DNA of 64,000 nt, taken from Hsuehochloa calcarea. Taxonomy: Eukaryota; Streptophyta; Magnoliopsida; Poales; Poaceae. The stretch's first letter is position 1; each line of letters begins with the position of its first letter. The stretch covers positions 27,333,232 to 27,397,231 of the forward strand of contig CM070599.1 in assembly GCA_036346395.1 (NCBI GenBank). Reading direction: 5' to 3'. Of this stretch, positions 59,950-64,000 are shown one piece after another. The position numbers and the translations under genes were made by a program. The notes below the pieces were generated by a model. The model was not told the origin of the DNA, did no database searches, and was given only the letters and a program-made list of their open reading frames with translations.

Positions 59950-61640
59950 GTACTTGGAGAGGCATTGGAGGCTTGGCTTATTCATATAAAGATGGATTCC
60001 ATCATATATCAAATTGGAGCCAAGTTTGAGGATAATCGTTTCACATCGAGAACCAATGTCATCTCGGTAACAAGTATTTACATTGAAATATCTAGCCCCT
60101 TTATGCCTTGTGTTGGTTGCATTTCATGAAAATCATTTTAAGAGGGGTACTCTTGCTCTATGTTCATAATGTTCATTATTAATATCTTGAGCAAGTTGTT
60201 GTGGCACATTAAGGGGGAGTGCTAAATCATAGCCATGTATATCACATCCCTAAATGTGCCCAAATAAATTAAGTGCTAGTATTGTTTTTCAAAAATGAGC
60301 CTTTGAGCCAAAAGTCAAAAATTTCATAATTATTAGTAATTCTTTGAAAAACTAGTTGCAAAAGGTATACAAATGCTTTTCAAAGATTTACCAAAGGTTT
60401 TGGCTTTAGAAAAACCTATTTTAAGTGAAAATGAGTTTATGTCCAAAATCTTACATTATAGTATCTTGTTTTTGACCAAAACTAGATCTTTGTGTAAAAT
60501 CTATTATAAAAGGAATTTGAAAATCTTGACAAAAGAAAAATCCTAGAGTTGGTTATTCTAAACATTTTTGGTATTCAAAGAATTTCCAAAAGACCAACCT
60601 AGAAAAGGTTATTTGATTTTGAAATTAGTCAAAATCCTACTTTGACCTAAGTGGTCACTTTCTAGCACTTAAGTGAGTTTTTCCATATGAACCAAAATTA
60701 TTCATATGAAAAGGTTCAAAATGGTATTTATGACTCATACACAAAATTGGATGCTTTAAAATCAACAAAATGTTTTCTTTGAGTTGTTTTGATAAATTTC
60801 ATGAAAATGAGGCTTCATTTGCAAAATCAAAACTTAATTCATAAAAATTATTTTCTTGGATAAACATTAGTCTTTTAATGTACAATGATCACGAATGATA
60901 TTTATTTGAGTGCAAAACTAGGGATCATTTGCATAAAAATCAAATTCAAGTTCTTTCCCGAAATGCGGGATAATGGAACTTAGGCATTCTAGGCGCGGAA
61001 CTTCCGTTTGTCGAAACTTCGCCGTTGAATTGCGGAGCTTCCGTTTCAGCTCTCTTCCGGCGTCAGCAAATCGGAACTTCCGGCCTTCGGTAGCGGAACT
61101 TCGCTGTCCGAACTTCCGCTTTTGAAGTGCGGAACTTCCGCTTTCCGTAGTGGCGGCTTTAATGCCTGCGGTTCCTCGGTTTTCTCTCTCCCTTCAGTCG
61201 TTCCTCTTCTCTCCGAAGGCTTTTCTTCTCCAAAAGACTCCACTGAAAACCTTGATCTTTCTTGGTTTTTCTTCAAATCTCAACCGACCAATTGCTTCTC
61301 CAGGGTTCAATCACCCCATTCCTCAAGGTATTTCCAATTCTCCTTTGGATCTATGCCTCTCATGAACCCTAGGGTTGAGTTTTTGGGAAAATGAAAATGT
61401 TGTTGAAATCTGTGGTAGATTCTTGGGCAAACTAGTTTATTCAGTATTGTATGATGTTTATGCATCGATTCCATGGACTCAATCCATCAAAATACTGAAA
61501 AATCAAAAATTTTCATTGCCCTAGAGTCGGCCAGGAAAATCGGAACTTCCGCCGTTGATAGCGCGGAACTTCCGCTAGCGGTAGTTCCGGCGGTCAACCT
61601 GCGGAGCTTCCGATTATCCTGACAGAACCTGAGATTTTCA
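59950..61640. other. Non-coding internal region of the Sirevirus-like element
   Basis: No pol motifs occur in any frame. A polypurine-like site (TTAAGGGGGAGT) lies at 60209-60220. Bases 60990-61140 and 61540-61620 repeat the CGGAACTTCCG palindromes of the LTR. The stretch 60280-60960 is A/T-rich with 'caaaa' words and no ORF. Confidence 0.6.
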
Positions 61641-61687
61641 TTTTCTTTTGAATCATCCTTTGACACTCCATTCATTATTGTTTTTGA

Positions 61688-63004
61688 AGATGCCTAAGAT
61701 GAAAGTTTCTGTCCCGAAGCACTATTCTGATGCCGGTGCATCTTCTTCAAGAAATGAGGAAGAATCTGAAAATTCTGAAACTGAAGAAAGTGCATCAGAA
61801 GAAGGGTCAGAATCTGATGAGGAGTTAGGTGAACCGGAAGAAATGGAAATTGATCTTAAGTCTCTCACAGCAGACGATTACACGCTTCTTCGGACTAAAG
61901 ATCAATACTCACTTCCTGGAAACAGTGATGACCCTCGATTTTATACAAAGTTTCAAAGACAAGTCTATGATCTTTTCTATGGACCAAACAAACCCTTTGC
62001 TGATCACAAGTATGTTAATTGGTCCTACCTCAACGGGCTTGACAAATATGAGGGTACCTCTGAGGCTCTTTCATGAGTAGGATTCACAACTTTGTGGCAA
62101 TAAAATGCAATTATAGTGATGAGATCATCAAGCGGTTCTATGCCACAGTGTGCATTCCTCCGATTTTCTCACTCACTTGGATGGCGAGGACGGTGAGATA
62201 TTCTTGCACAAAGCGTGCTTTTGAAAATGCATGAATATCCGATCAAGCGAATATGAGCAAATCTATGATGGAGCAGTTCTCCTCTTTCGACTTGGTGAAT
62301 TCTATGACACTACACGAGATTTATCCTGGTAAGATAACAGGACTTCTTCCTATTCCCGACTTGGTAAATAGGATCATTAATCATACTATGTTACCAAAGA
62401 GCGGGAATTATGATGCTATTAGAGGACATGTCCGGAATATATTGGAATGCATCATGCATGGAAGAAAGTTTGATGTAGTGGATGTCATCATAAGGAGATA
62501 GCAGAACAAAGAATGATCGAGTCAAGCGGATAAACTTTGCACCTTATATTATGGCTTTGATCATTCGATGATTTGGATATAATGGAGCTTTACCTTGACA
62601 CATAAAGCCTATAAACCAAGAGAAGGTCCTCCAATTCACGCCAATCTTAGGCGTGCTCAGTGAAGTACTGAAGCCGCACCTCCTGCTTCTTCTTCTTTGT
62701 TCCTTCACAAGGTCAAGCCACTATGGATCAGATTTATGCCACCTTGTTGGAGATGAGGGCATCCCAGGATACCTTCCAGGCAGCGACCACTTCCAGACTG
62801 GATGCTTTCCAGGAGGCGACCACTTCCAGACTCGACGCCCACACTGCCAGTCTTGACGCGCTTTCAGCCAGATTCGCAGAGCAGTTTCCGCCACCTGTTC
62901 GTTTTGGACGGCGTCGCCTTCGCTCTCCTCCTGGTGGTCCTCCTGTTGATCCTCCTGCTGCTCCTCCAGTCGATGCTCCTCAAGACCCTCCTGCTGAGCA
63001 GTAG
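61688..63004 (+). pseudogene. Second ORF: plant-transposon-type protein, broken
   Basis: A frame from about 61690 has a Glu/Ser-rich acidic head (residues 20-55), then FYTKFQRQVYDLFYGP and HKYVNWSYLNGLD, ending at a stop at 62074. In a shifted frame it goes on with HNFVAIKCNYSDEIIKRFYA and TVCIPPIFSLTWMA, then after a stop NSMTLHEIYPGKITGLLPIP, LVNRIINHTMLP and ECIMHGRKFDVVDVI (to 62501). The last piece (62723-63004) is MDQIYATLLEMRASQDTFQA with repeated TTSRLDAFQEA units and a Pro-rich tail. The middle block fits the 'putative plant transposon protein' domain often found in grass LTR elements. Its role is unknown. Two or more frame breaks are present. Confidence 0.6.
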
Positions 63005-63823
63005 CCATTTGTTCTATTTAGGTCATTAGACCTTGTATGCAAAAATTGTAATATCTTTTATGACTACTTGGTTGTATGACTCTCATTTTGGCTATGCTAT
63101 CTTTTGCTACTCTGTGTGAGAACATGGTTTTATGTCATGATTTTTATTTTGCATGAGATGTGGATGAGATGTGATTTGGAATGAAAATATTTGTGGTTGA
63201 TTATATCCTCTTGTCTCCTGTCGTGGATGTCCTTCTTTACAAGAGAAATTCTGTCAAATTTTTTATGAAAATCTCTCTCAACATAGTTTGTAAAAATTGA
63301 TAAAATGAGAGATTATCTAAATTTCTTTTCAAAGAAGGGGAGGTTAGTTGAATTTGTTTCAACTATCATTTCAAGTGGTTCTCAATGTTTTGATTTACAA
63401 TGGGAGAATGCTATGATCAATAGGTTTGTAACCTATCCTTGTTTCTCCTCTCACATCTTGAGAACAAAATTACCCCCTTGGTCATATAAGTTCAATTCAT
63501 ACTTTTTGTGACCAACCTCAAATTTTTTTTGCAAGTGGTATCGATTTGCAAAGGCTCCTTTTGGCTAAGGTTTATCTTGTGTTTTTTGGGTGATTTATGC
63601 CAAAAGGGGGAGAATGTTTATCAATACTCATTTGGATGTTTGATTTGTTTATACATGCCAAAGAGGGAAAATACATGCATTAGCTGTGTAAGGGGGAGAA
63701 TGTTTTAATGCTTTATGTTTCACCTCATATGACGCATAGACATAGTTCATTAGTTTAAATTCTTATCTTATGTCTATGAATATCCAAATGTTGTTATTGA
63801 TAATGGATTTGTCATCAATCACC
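63005..63823. other. Pre-LTR non-coding region with extra polypurine tracts
   Basis: No ORF with known motifs is present. AAAAGGGGGAGA (63602) and AAGGGGGAGAA (63690) precede the presumed functional tract at 63824. Multiple such tracts before the 3' LTR are a known Sirevirus feature. Confidence 0.7.
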
Positions 63824-63836
63824 AAAAAGGGGGAGA
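63824..63836 (+). other. Polypurine tract of the Sirevirus-like element
   Basis: AAAAAGGGGGAGA ends one base before the 3' LTR start (TGAAAGATC at 63838), the expected position of the plus-strand primer. Confidence 0.88.
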
Positions 63837-63837
63837 T

Positions 63838-64000
63838 TGAAAGATCTAGACCCGCCATTATGAGTTAATGGAGTGTTTTGGTGATTAATGACAAATCCAA
63901 ATATGAGACTAACTCTTTTATCAAGTATTATCTTTGTGTAGTCTCATTTGGATATAAAGGTGAAACACAACGAGGTATGCAATCGACATCTCAATCTATA
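63838..64000 (+). repeat. Start of the 3' LTR
   Basis: The 163 bases to the window end match 55842-56004 without a difference that I can see. The rest of the LTR and the right target duplication lie outside. Confidence 0.92.

Larger units (their letters stand above)
55842..64000 (+). mobile_element. Sirevirus-like Ty1/Copia element without pol (3' LTR cut by window end)
   Basis: The 5' LTR is 55842-58501 and the 3' LTR starts at 63838. The first 163 bp of the two LTRs are identical by eye. The primer binding site matches initiator Met-tRNA. The internal part carries a Copia/Sirevirus-type gag (58559-59946) and a second ORF region (61688-63004) of 'putative plant transposon protein' type. No integrase, RT or RNase H motif is found in 59950-63830, so the element is non-autonomous. 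Several polypurine tracts (60209, 63602, 63690, 63824) and palindromic CGGAACTTCCG arrays agree with known Sirevirus habits. If the 3' LTR is full length the element would be about 10.7 kb. It truncates the WAT1-like exon 7. Confidence 0.85.

Overview
This is nuclear DNA of a grass (Poaceae). The protein-coding loci are split by many short GT-AG introns. Gene 5' ends are very GC-rich and the spaces between them are AT-rich. Most of the sequence is nested plant transposable elements: hAT, a (TA)n-targeting MITE, an L1-type LINE, Ty3/Gypsy and a Ty1/Copia Sirevirus-like element. The species cannot be fixed from the sequence alone.

Three genes appear intact, all on the + strand. (1) SEC5, an exocyst subunit: 14964-27864, 21 coding exons, 1102 codons rebuilt without a break. 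(2) A plastid fibrillin/PAP protein, probably fibrillin 5: 28926-31139, 7 exons, 265 aa. (3) A WAT1-related EamA-type membrane transporter: 32904-36458, 7 exons, 369 aa. On the - strand, 3387-3832 is a convincing first exon of a MINDY-3/4-like deubiquitinase; its other exons are not recognisable in the window.

Broken host genes: an ARF-GAP (AGD-like) fragment (7465-7930, -), a phytocyanin pseudogene (39603-41892, -), and exons 5-7 of a second WAT1-like gene (about 53362-55841, +). That second WAT1 copy is split by a ~2 kb insertion and then truncated by the Sirevirus-like LTR element.

Mobile elements by region: 7988-12750, a 4.76 kb hAT element with near-perfect 8-bp target duplication and a decayed transposase; 13216-13580 and 23593-23957, two copies of one MITE set between (TA)n tracts; SEC5 introns 4, 6 and 15, several small TIR elements, three with 7-8 bp target duplications; 31954-32179, a 226-bp hAT element; 36916-39440, a 5'-truncated LINE; 41977-49845, a rearranged Ty3/Gypsy element (-) with two partly homologous LTR copies; 49846-51900, a gag-protease remnant of another Ty3/Gypsy element (+); 55842 to the window end, a Sirevirus-like element with a 2.66 kb 5' LTR, primer binding site, gag, a second ORF of plant-transposon type, several polypurine tracts and the first 163 bp of the 3' LTR, but no recognisable pol.

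I see no CRISPR array, rRNA gene or tRNA gene. I did not find a clearly new biological system. The most notable item is the pol-less Sirevirus-like element, whose two LTR ends are identical over the visible 163 bp, so it looks very young and probably moved with proteins supplied by another element.
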